Below, one piece after another: positions 1 to 6,953 of a stretch of 64,000 bases of DNA. Within the stretch, counting starts at the first letter, position 1. The number at the start of each line of letters is the position of its first letter. Position numbers and translations under genes: made by a program. The stretch is from an uncultured Clostridia bacterium (lineage in GTDB: Bacteria > Bacillota > Clostridia > Christensenellales > UBA1242), in assembly GCA_934748015.1 (NCBI GenBank), contig CAKVHF010000001.1, positions 383,599 through 447,598 on the forward strand, given 5' to 3'. The notes under the pieces are model-generated. The model saw nothing but the letters and a program-made list of their open reading frames with translations. It ran no database searches and was not told the DNA's origin.

Positions 1-1036
1 TGACAGCATACTCACTCTTCAATGCCTGTCTCTCTTCGTCAAAGTGCATTAACATCTTTTGTTTAATGTAATACTTCTTCATATACTGGATATCCTTAGG
101 CGACTGCCACAGATAACTAACAGACTCTATGCGTTCTTGCGGTGTCAACTGTGCTAGCACCTTATATTTAGTCCTCTTAGACATCCTGTATCCTATGTGA
201 TTGGCAATACATACTGGATCGGTCAGACTTAGTTTGCCATTAAGGACATTATCTTCTAGACCTGCTAGTTGCAACCCCTTTAATACATCTAAGAATACCA
301 TAAACATGAATACAATAAGTGGGATACAAATCAGTACAATTATGCCCATTGTGCTAGCAAATATCTTAAATATTCCTAGTAGAATAGGGCTACTATTCTC
401 ATAATACTTACCTACTATAACATCTTCACTGATCCAATAACCGTCATATATTTGCTTACCAAAGGAATCTGTGTTGCTAGATCCGTAAGTACGGAAATAC
501 AACTTACCATCTTCACCTTGTCTGATCTCTCTGATGTGGTGAAATACTATGTTACAATCCAGTCTACCAGCATTCTTGATAGCAGTATTCTGACCACCAA
601 AGAATTGATCAAACGATAGACTTATATTTTCGTTTTCTGCAGTAGCTTGAGCCACAGTGTAGACTGTAAATTCTCGTGAAATCTTATCATCTATCGTTGA
701 GTCAAAATATCTATAATATGCTATTATGTCGCCCCTAACCTGTATCTTACCATCTTCGCCCAACTGGTCACCCTTCAATGCACGTGGGTTAACCTTCTTA
801 ACCATAACCATGTCCCAAGCATTGAAGCCAGACTTGGTCATTGATCCAGTAGGCGCTATTGTAACTACCGAATATCCTGCCACGCTAGACACGATATTAT
901 TAAGCTTACACCTAAGCGTAGATATACATACAACACCACATAGCACTACGATGAACCAACATATTATGTTAACTATTATACTGATCACCTTCTCCACTGG
1001 TGTCTTAGGTCTCTTAATTACCTCAATATACTCCAT
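1..1036 (-). CDS. SipW-like signal peptidase I, partial (3' end beyond window)
   Basis: Reading leftwards from ATG 1034-1036, about 345 codons are open to the window edge. A membrane helix (about residues 18-38) precedes a G-S-M box with the presumed nucleophile Ser65, then a G-D-I-I-A box (102-106) and an F-H-H-I-R-E box (166-171). That His replaces the general-base Lys of ordinary bacterial signal peptidases, which is the SipW (ER-type) pattern. A second membrane helix lies near 218-248, followed by a charged cytoplasmic tail, longer than in typical SipW. The usual G-D-x-N box with the acidic catalytic residue reads G-S-S-N here, with Asp190 two residues later, so the active site is atypical. 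It starts 26 bases after the preceding surface-protein gene with AGGA upstream, so the two are probably co-transcribed. Likely job: processing the neighbouring surface proteins. Confidence 0.7.
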   Translation of the reverse strand, partial: MEYIEVIKRPKTPVEKVISIIVNIICWFIVVLCGVVCISTLRCKLNNIVSSVAGYSVVTIAPTGSMTKSGFNAWDMVMVKKVNPRALKGDQLGEDGKIQVRGDIIAYYRYFDSTIDDKISREFTVYTVAQATAENENISLSFDQFFGGQNTAIKNAGRLDCNIVFHHIREIRQGEDGKLYFRTYGSSNTDSFGKQIYDGYWISEDVIVGKYYENSSPILLGIFKIFASTMGIIVLICIPLIVFMFMVFLDVLKGLQLAGLEDNVLNGKLSLTDPVCIANHIGYRMSKRTKYKVLAQLTPQERIESVSYLWQSPKDIQYMKKYYIKQKMLMHFDEERQALKSEYAV

Positions 1037-1062
1037 TATATCACTGTCCTAAATATCTTATC

Positions 1063-2187
1063 TTACTTGTATAATTCCAATTGAAAATTGTATGCACACA
1101 CCGCATCCTTAGCAGTGTCATACACACTTAGTTCCACTCTCATGTTAAGTGTCTTACCACCTGCAATACTCAATAATTCTGATATAGCAAAATTGTCCAT
1201 TGCATTCTCACCCGCCTGCATATCTGCCTCGCTAGTATAATACTTACCACCTGCAACGTAGTATGCTAGTTGAGTTGCACTAGCTTCACCTTGATGTTTG
1301 TAATAAAACAATATCTTGAAGTTGTCATCATTATCGCCACCCTTGGCAATGTCCAATTTGATGGCATCACTAGAATTGTTGGTGAAAGAGAAAAACAATG
1401 TTACGACACCGGTCGAACCAATCCTGTTTATTTCACTTATCTCAAACTTCTCAGTACGGTTCTGACCGCTTTTAAACGACTTATCTTCCTTATCCTTGCC
1501 ATTAACCTTGATATCGCTATCACTGCCGATTACTTGACACTGCAAGGACATTGTCATATCTACATTCTTGTGCTGAACCATAATTACAGTACTATTGGCA
1601 GAGTTAAGGAAATATACCATTCCGCCACCAAGTGCTAAAACTATAAGCAATAATATAGCAATCAGAACTTTACCTTTCTTGCCTTTCTTAGCCTTTGGCT
1701 CTGTATCGCCTATTGCAGAACTAGTTGCTTTATTGGACTTATCCTTGTCAGCATGTTTGTCATGTTTGTGCTTGCTTGCGTTGTCCAGATCATTGCCATG
1801 CACATTAGTTTGCTCAACACCTGCGTCATCTAGTTTTCCTTCTTGTGTCTCAGATGTTATATTGTCACTGACCTCATCATCACCATTCGTATCAATCACA
1901 GAACTCTGTGACACATTGATATGTTCATAAGTAGTATCATCAGCAGAGGATGTATCCTCTTTCTCTTCCCGTTCTATGTAGGATTTGCCACCAAAAACAG
2001 CCTTAGACTGATTACTGTCTACTGCATTAGTTTTATCGTCTGTCTTGGTCTCTTCCGCCTCGGCTTTCTTCTTGTTACGCTTGTATGCATTATAACGCAT
2101 AATCTCAGCCATGTCGGCTACTTCTTGACCACGCTCGATAAACTCTTTGTTATACCTATCCTTATCGTTTCCTAAATTTTCATTCAT
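1063..2187 (-). CDS. Membrane-anchored surface protein with long charged cytoplasmic region; TasA-like paralogue
   Basis: 374 residues. Residues 1-170 are hydrophilic and rich in Asp, Glu, Lys, Ser and Asn, with a His/Lys/Asp patch near 140-150, and should be cytoplasmic. A membrane helix spans about 174-194. Residues 200-374 form a beta-rich outer domain whose beginning (V-Q-H-K-N then L-Q-C-Q-V near 204-219) matches the start of the outer domain in the three upstream paralogues. An F-S-F-T-N-N segment near 266-271 matches their F-T-I-T-N-type strand. It is the penultimate gene before the signal peptidase and could anchor a fibre, as TapA does. That role is inferred from architecture and position only. 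No known family is recognised for the cytoplasmic part. Confidence 0.6.
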   Translation of the reverse strand: MNENLGNDKDRYNKEFIERGQEVADMAEIMRYNAYKRNKKKAEAEETKTDDKTNAVDSNQSKAVFGGKSYIEREEKEDTSSADDTTYEHINVSQSSVIDTNGDDEVSDNITSETQEGKLDDAGVEQTNVHGNDLDNASKHKHDKHADKDKSNKATSSAIGDTEPKAKKGKKGKVLIAILLLIVLALGGGMVYFLNSANSTVIMVQHKNVDMTMSLQCQVIGSDSDIKVNGKDKEDKSFKSGQNRTEKFEISEINRIGSTGVVTLFFSFTNNSSDAIKLDIAKGGDNDDNFKILFYYKHQGEASATQLAYYVAGGKYYTSEADMQAGENAMDNFAISELLSIAGGKTLNMRVELSVYDTAKDAVCAYNFQLELYK

Positions 2188-2288
2188 ATCTATCTACTTT
2201 CTATATATTCAATTATTTTGCTTTCTACTTGTTGTTCGCTACCAACCAACAAGTCTTATATCATAATTACAGAAAAAATAATATGTAA

Positions 2289-2345
2289 TCTAAAAAAACA
2301 TACAAGCAACATCTATCGCCTTCACAACCAATAGATGTTGTCTTG
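2289..2345 (-). terminator. Rho-independent terminator after the 226-aa surface protein gene
   Basis: On the minus strand CAACATCTAT pairs with ATAGATGTTG (extended by CAAG/CTTG with one bulged base), followed by TATG and seven T. It lies 50 bases past the stop at 2395 and separates that gene from the 374-aa protein and peptidase pair. Confidence 0.6.
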
Positions 2346-2394
2346 ATGTCTAATAATAACATCTGTCCAACAATATTATGCTGGACTTATGCTA

Positions 2395-3075
2395 TTATGC
2401 TGTCTCGTTACGAGTAATCTGGATAACTAGATTAGCAGTCAAATTGCCTGCTACTGATGTATCATTAACAGCTAGTACAACATAGAATGTTACACCTTCG
2501 TTAGTAGCACCAGCAGAAGTATCTACAGTAGGTACACTATTGTTAGTATAAGTTCTAACAGGTGTTCCATTCAATGCACTTACAGCATCAGCCTCTGTGC
2601 TAGCAACAGAAACCTTAATATTGGACTTATCTTCACCCTCTTCAGTGTTAGATACAGTAGCTTCAATCTTGAATGTATTGGTTGTACTAGCATCGTATGT
2701 TGCTGTGTTCTTGATAGTGAACTTGTATACTGCTCTACCAGCAGCTGTCAACTCTACTTCTTTGAAATCAACACTACCGATTGAACTATTAGTATCTGTA
2801 GCACTAATGTTAAGTGTTTTGTTATCTAGTGTGTAATCGTCACCATCTTTGATCATGATAGTTTTGCCAGTCTCTGTTTCACCATACTTCTTATCATAAG
2901 ACAATCCAGATGCTTCAATAGAACATTGAACATTAGTAGCCTTATAGGTAACCTTCATGGAGTTGTTAACATTAACCTGACTAGCAACTATAACAAGACC
3001 TACAGCAAGACCAATGATTGCCATAATCAATATAGCTATAATAATACTCATAGCAACTTTTGATTTAGAATTCAT
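2395..3075 (-). CDS. TasA-like beta-rich surface protein, single N-terminal helix
   Basis: 226 residues. A short Lys-bearing N-terminus leads into a hydrophobic helix at about 8-31, followed by the paralogue signature S-M-K-V-T-Y at about 39-44 and V-Q-C-S-I-E-A. Later strands read A-V-Y-K-F-T-I-K-N-T and end in V-I-Q-I-T. The same landmarks occur in the 197-aa and 196-aa neighbours, so these are tandem paralogues. The fold suggestion (TasA/camelysin-like beta sandwich exported by a SipW-type peptidase) rests on this architecture and on the adjacent SipW-like gene. The canonical SipW-substrate motif after the helix is not evident. The start is the ATG with GGAG upstream; the gene has a long untranslated leader. 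Confidence 0.6.
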   Translation of the reverse strand: MNSKSKVAMSIIIAILIMAIIGLAVGLVIVASQVNVNNSMKVTYKATNVQCSIEASGLSYDKKYGETETGKTIMIKDGDDYTLDNKTLNISATDTNSSIGSVDFKEVELTAAGRAVYKFTIKNTATYDASTTNTFKIEATVSNTEEGEDKSNIKVSVASTEADAVSALNGTPVRTYTNNSVPTVDTSAGATNEGVTFYVVLAVNDTSVAGNLTANLVIQITRNETA

Positions 3076-3450
3076 TTTCGATTTTCTCCTGTTTATAATG
3101 ATTTGTTTTGCTTAATTGTCGATAATACTAAGCCTTTATCACGCCAATACAATAATACAATCAGTTATCTGTGAAGTGACTATTATTTGATTGCTTACCC
3201 CATTAGACCCAAAGAGCCTATCATCAACAATTACAAATAGCATAGCTATACTATTTTTGCCTAAATATAGTTTGCACTATAATAGACAATATTATTTTAT
3301 AATATATTATTTAATATACAAAACAAATTGCGGTTGTTTTTAAAATAATTTGTTACAAACAAAAAAACATGTGCCATAATACAAGGAACATGTTGATTGT
3401 AAATTGTAAATAACTATGTAAATTGCTCTATATTTAAGTTGTAGCAAACA
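3076..3450. other. Intergenic leader and terminator region between two surface-protein genes
   Basis: 375 bases without a gene. On the minus strand it holds the terminator of the upstream paralogue (3360-3394). It then holds a possible leader hairpin with a six-base stem CAATCA/TGATTG (3158-3163 with 3188-3193) enclosing a C-A-C-T-T-C-A-C-type loop. The leader of the first paralogue has a similar loop (5004-5047). No convincing promoter hexamers were found. Confidence 0.4.
3360..3394 (-). terminator. Rho-independent terminator after the 196-aa surface protein gene
   Basis: On the minus strand AACATGT (from 3394) pairs with ACATGTT across a 15-base loop and runs into a T stretch (A run 3361-3367 on the plus strand). 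Confidence 0.6.
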
Positions 3451-4041
3451 TTATGCAACAGATGTAGGACGATCTTCAGAGATCTTGATACTGAAATTAG
3501 CATTCAACTCAGCATCTAAGCATGGATCTGCAACAGACAATACTATAACTAGCCTCTTAGTCTCACCATTGCCTATACCACCTATATAGCAACTATCTGT
3601 CTCAACAGCACTAGCCTCTGTCTCACCCATCCTAACCATTATATTGTATCCAGTGGAAGAGTCTAACAACTCTGCCTCTATCTTGATATCACACAATCTA
3701 GAGATAGTAATATTGTGTACTGCAAATATGTATACCGCATAGCCTAGCCCATTGTTACCTAGTGTTACATCAGCAAAATCTATCGCCTGTGACACAGCAC
3801 GCTTGTCATCAAATGTAATATCTTTGTCACCTACTACACCTATCTCGGTTACATTCTCGTTATGCAACCAACCCTCTGCAGTAATTCTGCAACCAACTCT
3901 ACCAACCGAATAACTTACCTGCATAGACTTTGCTACAGGATCAGCATTGTATACATATACTATACCCATTGACAATCCCGCTATCATGACAGTCATAACT
4001 ATACACGATACCGCTATCAATATCTTATTTCTCAATTTCAT
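3451..4041 (-). CDS. TasA-like beta-rich surface protein paralogue
   Basis: 196 residues from the ATG at 4039-4041, which has AGGG ten bases upstream; a longer in-frame start at 4080 lacks a good site. Residues 1-30 contain a hydrophobic signal or anchor helix. The outer domain opens with S-M-Q-V-S-Y and V-G-C-R-I-T-A-E-G, aligned with the equivalent motifs of its two neighbours, and carries A-V-Y-I-F-A-V-H-N and a closing I-K-I-S strand. It has more Cys than its relatives. Its own terminator lies downstream and a terminator lies upstream, so it is probably transcribed alone. Function is inferred only from paralogy with the rest of the module. Confidence 0.55.
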   Translation of the reverse strand: MKLRNKILIAVSCIVMTVMIAGLSMGIVYVYNADPVAKSMQVSYSVGRVGCRITAEGWLHNENVTEIGVVGDKDITFDDKRAVSQAIDFADVTLGNNGLGYAVYIFAVHNITISRLCDIKIEAELLDSSTGYNIMVRMGETEASAVETDSCYIGGIGNGETKRLVIVLSVADPCLDAELNANFSIKISEDRPTSVA

Positions 4042-4242
4042 AATTTTTACCCTAATATTTATAATCTTTGCTCTTAGCAATATATAACATGTAGAGTATA
4101 CTACTATTTGTTATTTTTTGCAAGCAAAATGTTAAAAGTCATAATTACAAAACCAAATTATACAAAAAAATGTTTAATATATTTATCTAAAATGCCTATA
4201 TATAGGCATAATTAGCTTATTTGCATAATATAACACAAAACG

Positions 4243-4310
4243 AAAAAAAAGAAGAACATCGTATATTCCGAAAGATTCTTCACGCGTTAGAATATAACTT
4301 ATTCTTCTTT
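4243..4310 (-). terminator. Rho-independent terminator after the 197-aa surface protein gene
   Basis: On the minus strand AAGAAGAA (4309-4302) pairs with TTCTTCTT (4256-4249), with an inner TATATTC/GAATATA stem, followed by eight T. Confidence 0.7.
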
Positions 4311-4348
4311 TTATTTACAAATGTTTTACCATTCACTCGGCTTAACTA

Positions 4349-4942
4349 TTAAGCACCAGCAACTTGAGTAATAGTCATAGTGATTGCTTGAGCTAATTCT
4401 GCATTCTTAGAAGCATCAGTAACCTTCAATCTTACAACTACAGTTGCGTTAGCACCTGGCGCAATAGAAGCAATAGTGTGAGTAGCTACTTCAGTAGCAC
4501 CATCTCTTGTATCACCGATCTTAACAGTGATGTTACCAGTAGTACCAGTAAGGTCAGTCTTAACAGTGATAGCTTTAGCACCTTCAGATGCAGTATTAGT
4601 AATAGTGAAAGTGTATACAGCTTCACTATTAGCAGTCAATGCTTGATCTTTGAATTCTAGAGCACCCATAGCACCATCAGTTGCAGTTGCATCGATAGAG
4701 ATTGGGCTAGTAGAATCCTCTTTAAGATCAATAGCAGTACCATCAGCAGCATCAACAGTTGCATAGTGAACACCAGCAGCTGCAATAGAGCATTGTACGT
4801 TGTTAGCCACGTAAGTAACCTTCATAGAAGAAGTACCAGTAGCAGTTGAAGCAACCAATACAAGACCGATTGTCAAACCGATGATAGCTAGAACCAAAAC
4901 GATACCAATAGCTGAGATAGCAATTTTTTGTTTTGAACTCAT
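4349..4942 (-). CDS. TasA-like major surface protein candidate
   Basis: 197 residues with a GGAG site before the ATG. The Lys-containing N-terminus is followed by a hydrophobic helix at about 9-33, then S-M-K-V-T-Y (39-44), V-Q-C-S-I-A-A-A-G, and a Thr/Ala/Val-rich beta domain with V-Y-T-F-T-I-T-N-T and a closing T-M-T-I-T-Q strand. It is first in the module, has its own promoter candidate and leader hairpin, and its codons look unusually uniform, which suggests high expression. It is the best candidate for a major fibre subunit. Alternative: a short lipid-free exported protein of unknown role. The family assignment is inference, not a motif-level match. Confidence 0.6.
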   Translation of the reverse strand: MSSKQKIAISAIGIVLVLAIIGLTIGLVLVASTATGTSSMKVTYVANNVQCSIAAAGVHYATVDAADGTAIDLKEDSTSPISIDATATDGAMGALEFKDQALTANSEAVYTFTITNTASEGAKAITVKTDLTGTTGNITVKIGDTRDGATEVATHTIASIAPGANATVVVRLKVTDASKNAELAQAITMTITQVAGA

Positions 4943-5003
4943 TTGTTTTTCTCCTTGATAAAATATTTTAATTTTTTATTTAGTTGATTAACAATGATTT
5001 CCC

Positions 5004-5114
5004 TATCTTTAGATATCTATCCGTGAAGCGATAGTCACCTAAAGATAAGAAAAACATATAACCATTTGCGTTATAATCTAGATGCGGAAAACAACTAAGT
5101 TATAACTGATTATA
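5004..5114 (-). promoter_or_regulatory. Promoter candidate and leader hairpin of the 197-aa surface protein gene
   Basis: On the minus strand a TATAAT lies at 5114-5109 with only a weak -35. About 60 bases downstream, TATCTTTAG and its complement (5004-5012 with 5039-5047) form a nine-base stem. It encloses a CTATC/GATAG stem (5017-5021 with 5030-5034) with the loop CGTGAAGC as read on the plus strand. No known riboswitch class was recognised. Confidence 0.4.
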
Positions 5115-5289
5115 GTGTACACCAATTTAGCAAAAGAGCAAAACGATTTTAGACACTTTTTGTATTTTTTTTATTATATTTTTTTGTCATAATGTTTTGC
5201 GGTCTTATTACATTGTTGCATAACTATATATGATGCCAACATATTGCCTGCAGATATATTGCCAGTATTGCAGCAACTACAGTGATGTG

Positions 5290-5438
5290 TATGGTGAGAG
5301 GGAGAGCCTATGTGACTGCAAGGGATTGCAAGTTTGCCGTAAGGCAAAGGTTGGCGATGCGATATATAAGATCGCAGAGGCAACATCACATAGGCGACCG
5401 ATATTGACACCATATCGTGTATAGGCAGTATCACCATA
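5290..5438. ncRNA. GC-rich multi-stem element, structured RNA candidate
   Basis: TATGGTGA (5290-5297) pairs with TCACCATA (5431-5438). Inside, GCCTATGTGA (5306-5315) pairs with TCACATAGGC (5386-5395), closing three arms: TGCAA/TTGCA (5317-5330), TTTGCC/GGCAAA with a GTAA tetraloop (5333-5348), and TGCGAT/ATCGCA (5358-5376). A further hairpin CGATAT/ATATCG follows (5399-5417). The region is richer in G+C than its surroundings and shows no coding signal. A GNRA loop appears only when read on the plus strand, which weakly favours that strand. It matches no RNA family I recognise. It could also be a palindromic mobile element rather than a transcript. Confidence 0.45.
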
Positions 5439-5440
5439 AG

Positions 5441-5481
5441 AAGAAAAAAGAAGTTATAATAACTAACGATTGTCTAACTTC
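5441..5481 (-). terminator. Rho-independent terminator after the small basic protein gene
   Basis: On the minus strand GAAGTTA (5481-5475) pairs with TAACTTC (5456-5450), followed by a T-rich run. It stands 43 bases beyond the stop at 5524. Confidence 0.55.
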
Positions 5482-5523
5482 CTTTCTCAATTGATATGAA
5501 ATTATTGAAACACTATATACTGA

Positions 5524-5676
5524 TTAGTTACAAGACTTAGTTGTACTACTCTTAGTGCTTCTTCTACTTGTAGAGCAATCTCTAGCAGATTCCGTCTTAC
5601 TAGCAGATGATCTAGTAGTAGACTTACGTGTAGCGTTTTCGCTTCTAGAGTTAGATGCTTTACTAGTTCTAGCCAT
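5524..5676 (-). CDS. Small Ser/Thr/Arg/Lys-rich basic protein
   Basis: 50 residues from an ATG preceded by a strong AGGAGGTGA site. The protein is almost wholly Ser, Thr, Arg, Lys and Ala, with two Cys (one near residue 33, one next to the C-terminus), and has no hydrophobic segment. This composition suggests a nucleic-acid-binding or spore-associated peptide such as a DNA-compacting protein, but it lacks the motifs of alpha/beta small acid-soluble spore proteins. It lies directly downstream of sigG (149-base gap) with its own ribosome-binding site and terminator, so forespore expression is possible. Function unknown. Confidence 0.55.
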   Translation of the reverse strand: MARTSKASNSRSENATRKSTTRSSASKTESARDCSTSRRSTKSSTTKSCN

Positions 5677-5824
5677 AATTTCACCTCCTATAATATGCAG
5701 AAGTATAACACAAGGAAGATATAAGGTTGTGTATTGTATCACAACAACCGCTATCACCTTGTGATTAACTTCTAATAATAGTATGGGTCGTGTGTGATAA
5801 TATTATACATACAATATCTATATA

Positions 5825-6598
5825 TTAGCCAAAATTATTACGGATTGTTTCTATTGCAGTTTTTTCCAATCGTGACACTTGGGCTTGGGATATCCCTATA
5901 TCACTACTCACCTCCACCTGGGTACGGCCATGATAGTAGCGGAGTAGCAAGATTTCCTTTTGCTTGGTATCTAACTTAGACATACAGGACTTCAGGTTTA
6001 TCTTGTCTAGCCACTTATCTTCTGATGTCTTATCATCACTTAGTTGGTCTATCAATGCAATAGTATCCTCGCCATCGTCATATATAGACTCCCCCAATGA
6101 TATAGGATCGCTGATTGCCTCCATAGCCACTGCGACATCTCGTATAGGGATGCCAAGATAGTCGGCTATATCTGTGCAATCTGGTTCTCGCACCAATGTC
6201 TTGGACAGTTCCTCTCTAGCCTGCAACACCTTGTAGGCAGTATCTCTTATGCTACGAGCCACCTTGATACTATTATTGTCCCGCAAGTATCTGCGTATTT
6301 CACCCAATATCATAGGGACTGCGTAGGTGCTAAAACGGACATTGAGGTTGATATCGAAGTTGTCTATTGCTTTCATCAACCCCACGCACCCTACCTGAAA
6401 TACATCATCGGCATTGGTTATACGATTACGAAACCGTTGAACCACCGACAACACTAGTCGCATGTTGCATATAGCAAATTTGTCTCTTGCATCCTTATCA
6501 CCATTCTTTAGTCTAACCATAAGGTCGTATTGTTCGCTAGCAGATAATTTAGGCAGTTGTGTAGTATCTACACCCGTTATTTCTACCTTACTACTCAT
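5825..6598 (-). CDS. sigG: RNA polymerase sporulation sigma factor SigG
   Basis: 257 residues, the usual length. The start at 6596-6598 follows AGGAGGTG. The N-terminus K-V-E-I-T-G-V-D-T is characteristic of SigG (late forespore sigma factor). Region 2 includes N-M-R-L-V-L-S-V-V and V-F-Q-V-G-C-V-G-L-M, with F-S-T-Y-A-V-P-M-I-L-G-E-I-R-R-Y-L in region 2.4 to 3. Region 4.2 ends with I-S-Q-A-Q-V-S-R-L-E-K. It directs transcription of late forespore genes after engulfment. The usual upstream neighbours spoIIGA and sigE are absent; instead a terminator and GC-rich element separate it from era. SigF is the nearest alternative, but the N-terminal signature favours SigG. Confidence 0.93.
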   Translation of the reverse strand: MSSKVEITGVDTTQLPKLSASEQYDLMVRLKNGDKDARDKFAICNMRLVLSVVQRFRNRITNADDVFQVGCVGLMKAIDNFDINLNVRFSTYAVPMILGEIRRYLRDNNSIKVARSIRDTAYKVLQAREELSKTLVREPDCTDIADYLGIPIRDVAVAMEAISDPISLGESIYDDGEDTIALIDQLSDDKTSEDKWLDKINLKSCMSKLDTKQKEILLLRYYHGRTQVEVSSDIGISQAQVSRLEKTAIETIRNNFG

Positions 6599-6824
6599 AA
6601 CACCTCCTATTACAATTACATAATAGGTTTGGCAAAACGATGCAAATATATACAATTTCAAAAGATATGACAAAACAAGTATGTATTCGACAAAATATAT
6701 TGTGATATTACCTAGTAAGAAATAATGATTGTATACAACTCAATGCAAGTAATTATTGTAATCTCACATCACTTATAGCCCAAAATAGTTATTTATATAA
6801 CTATCAAGCAATATTGATATAGGC

Positions 6825-6854
6825 AAAAAAAATAACACCAGCCAATGTGGTGCT
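6825..6854 (-). terminator. Rho-independent terminator downstream of era and its GC-rich element
   Basis: On the minus strand AGCACCA (6854-6848) pairs with TGGTGTT (6840-6834) over a seven-base loop, then a T run matching A 6825-6832. Confidence 0.75.
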
Positions 6855-6861
6855 ATATGTG

Positions 6862-6953
6862 GGCGTGTGTGAGCCGACCGAAGTCGGTCGGCTGTAGGGC
6901 TAGCACGAAGTGTCTGCCCTTGTGGTGGACGAGATCGTCCACCAACACACGCC
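6862..6953. repeat. GC-rich three-arm palindromic element abutting the era stop codon
   Basis: GGCGTGTGT (6862-6870) pairs with ACACACGCC (6945-6953), closing three arms: GCCGACCG/CGGTCGGC (6873-6892), AGGGC/GCCCT with inner CAC/GTG (6896-6920), and GGTGGACG/CGTCCACC (6924-6943). Each outer arm has an eight-base perfect stem. Its G+C content is far above the flanks. On the minus strand it begins with the last base of the era TAG stop. Its ends resemble those of the element at 37364-37517, suggesting one family of small insertable elements. Confidence 0.6.

Noticed and set aside
201..1052. Plus-strand frames opposite the signal peptidase
   Set aside because: The minus-strand frame carries the conserved motifs; the plus-strand frames are shadows.
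4943..5050. c-di-GMP, preQ1 or fluoride riboswitch in the surface-protein leader
   Set aside because: The hairpins lack the conserved core sequences of these classes.
5174..5437. 87- and 64-codon frames on both strands of the structured element
   Set aside because: No ribosome-binding sites and untypical composition; the sequence is explained by nested stems.
5290..5438. Assignment of the structured element as tmRNA, 6S, SRP or RNase P RNA
   Set aside because: Size and stem order fit none of them, and their conserved sequence blocks are absent.
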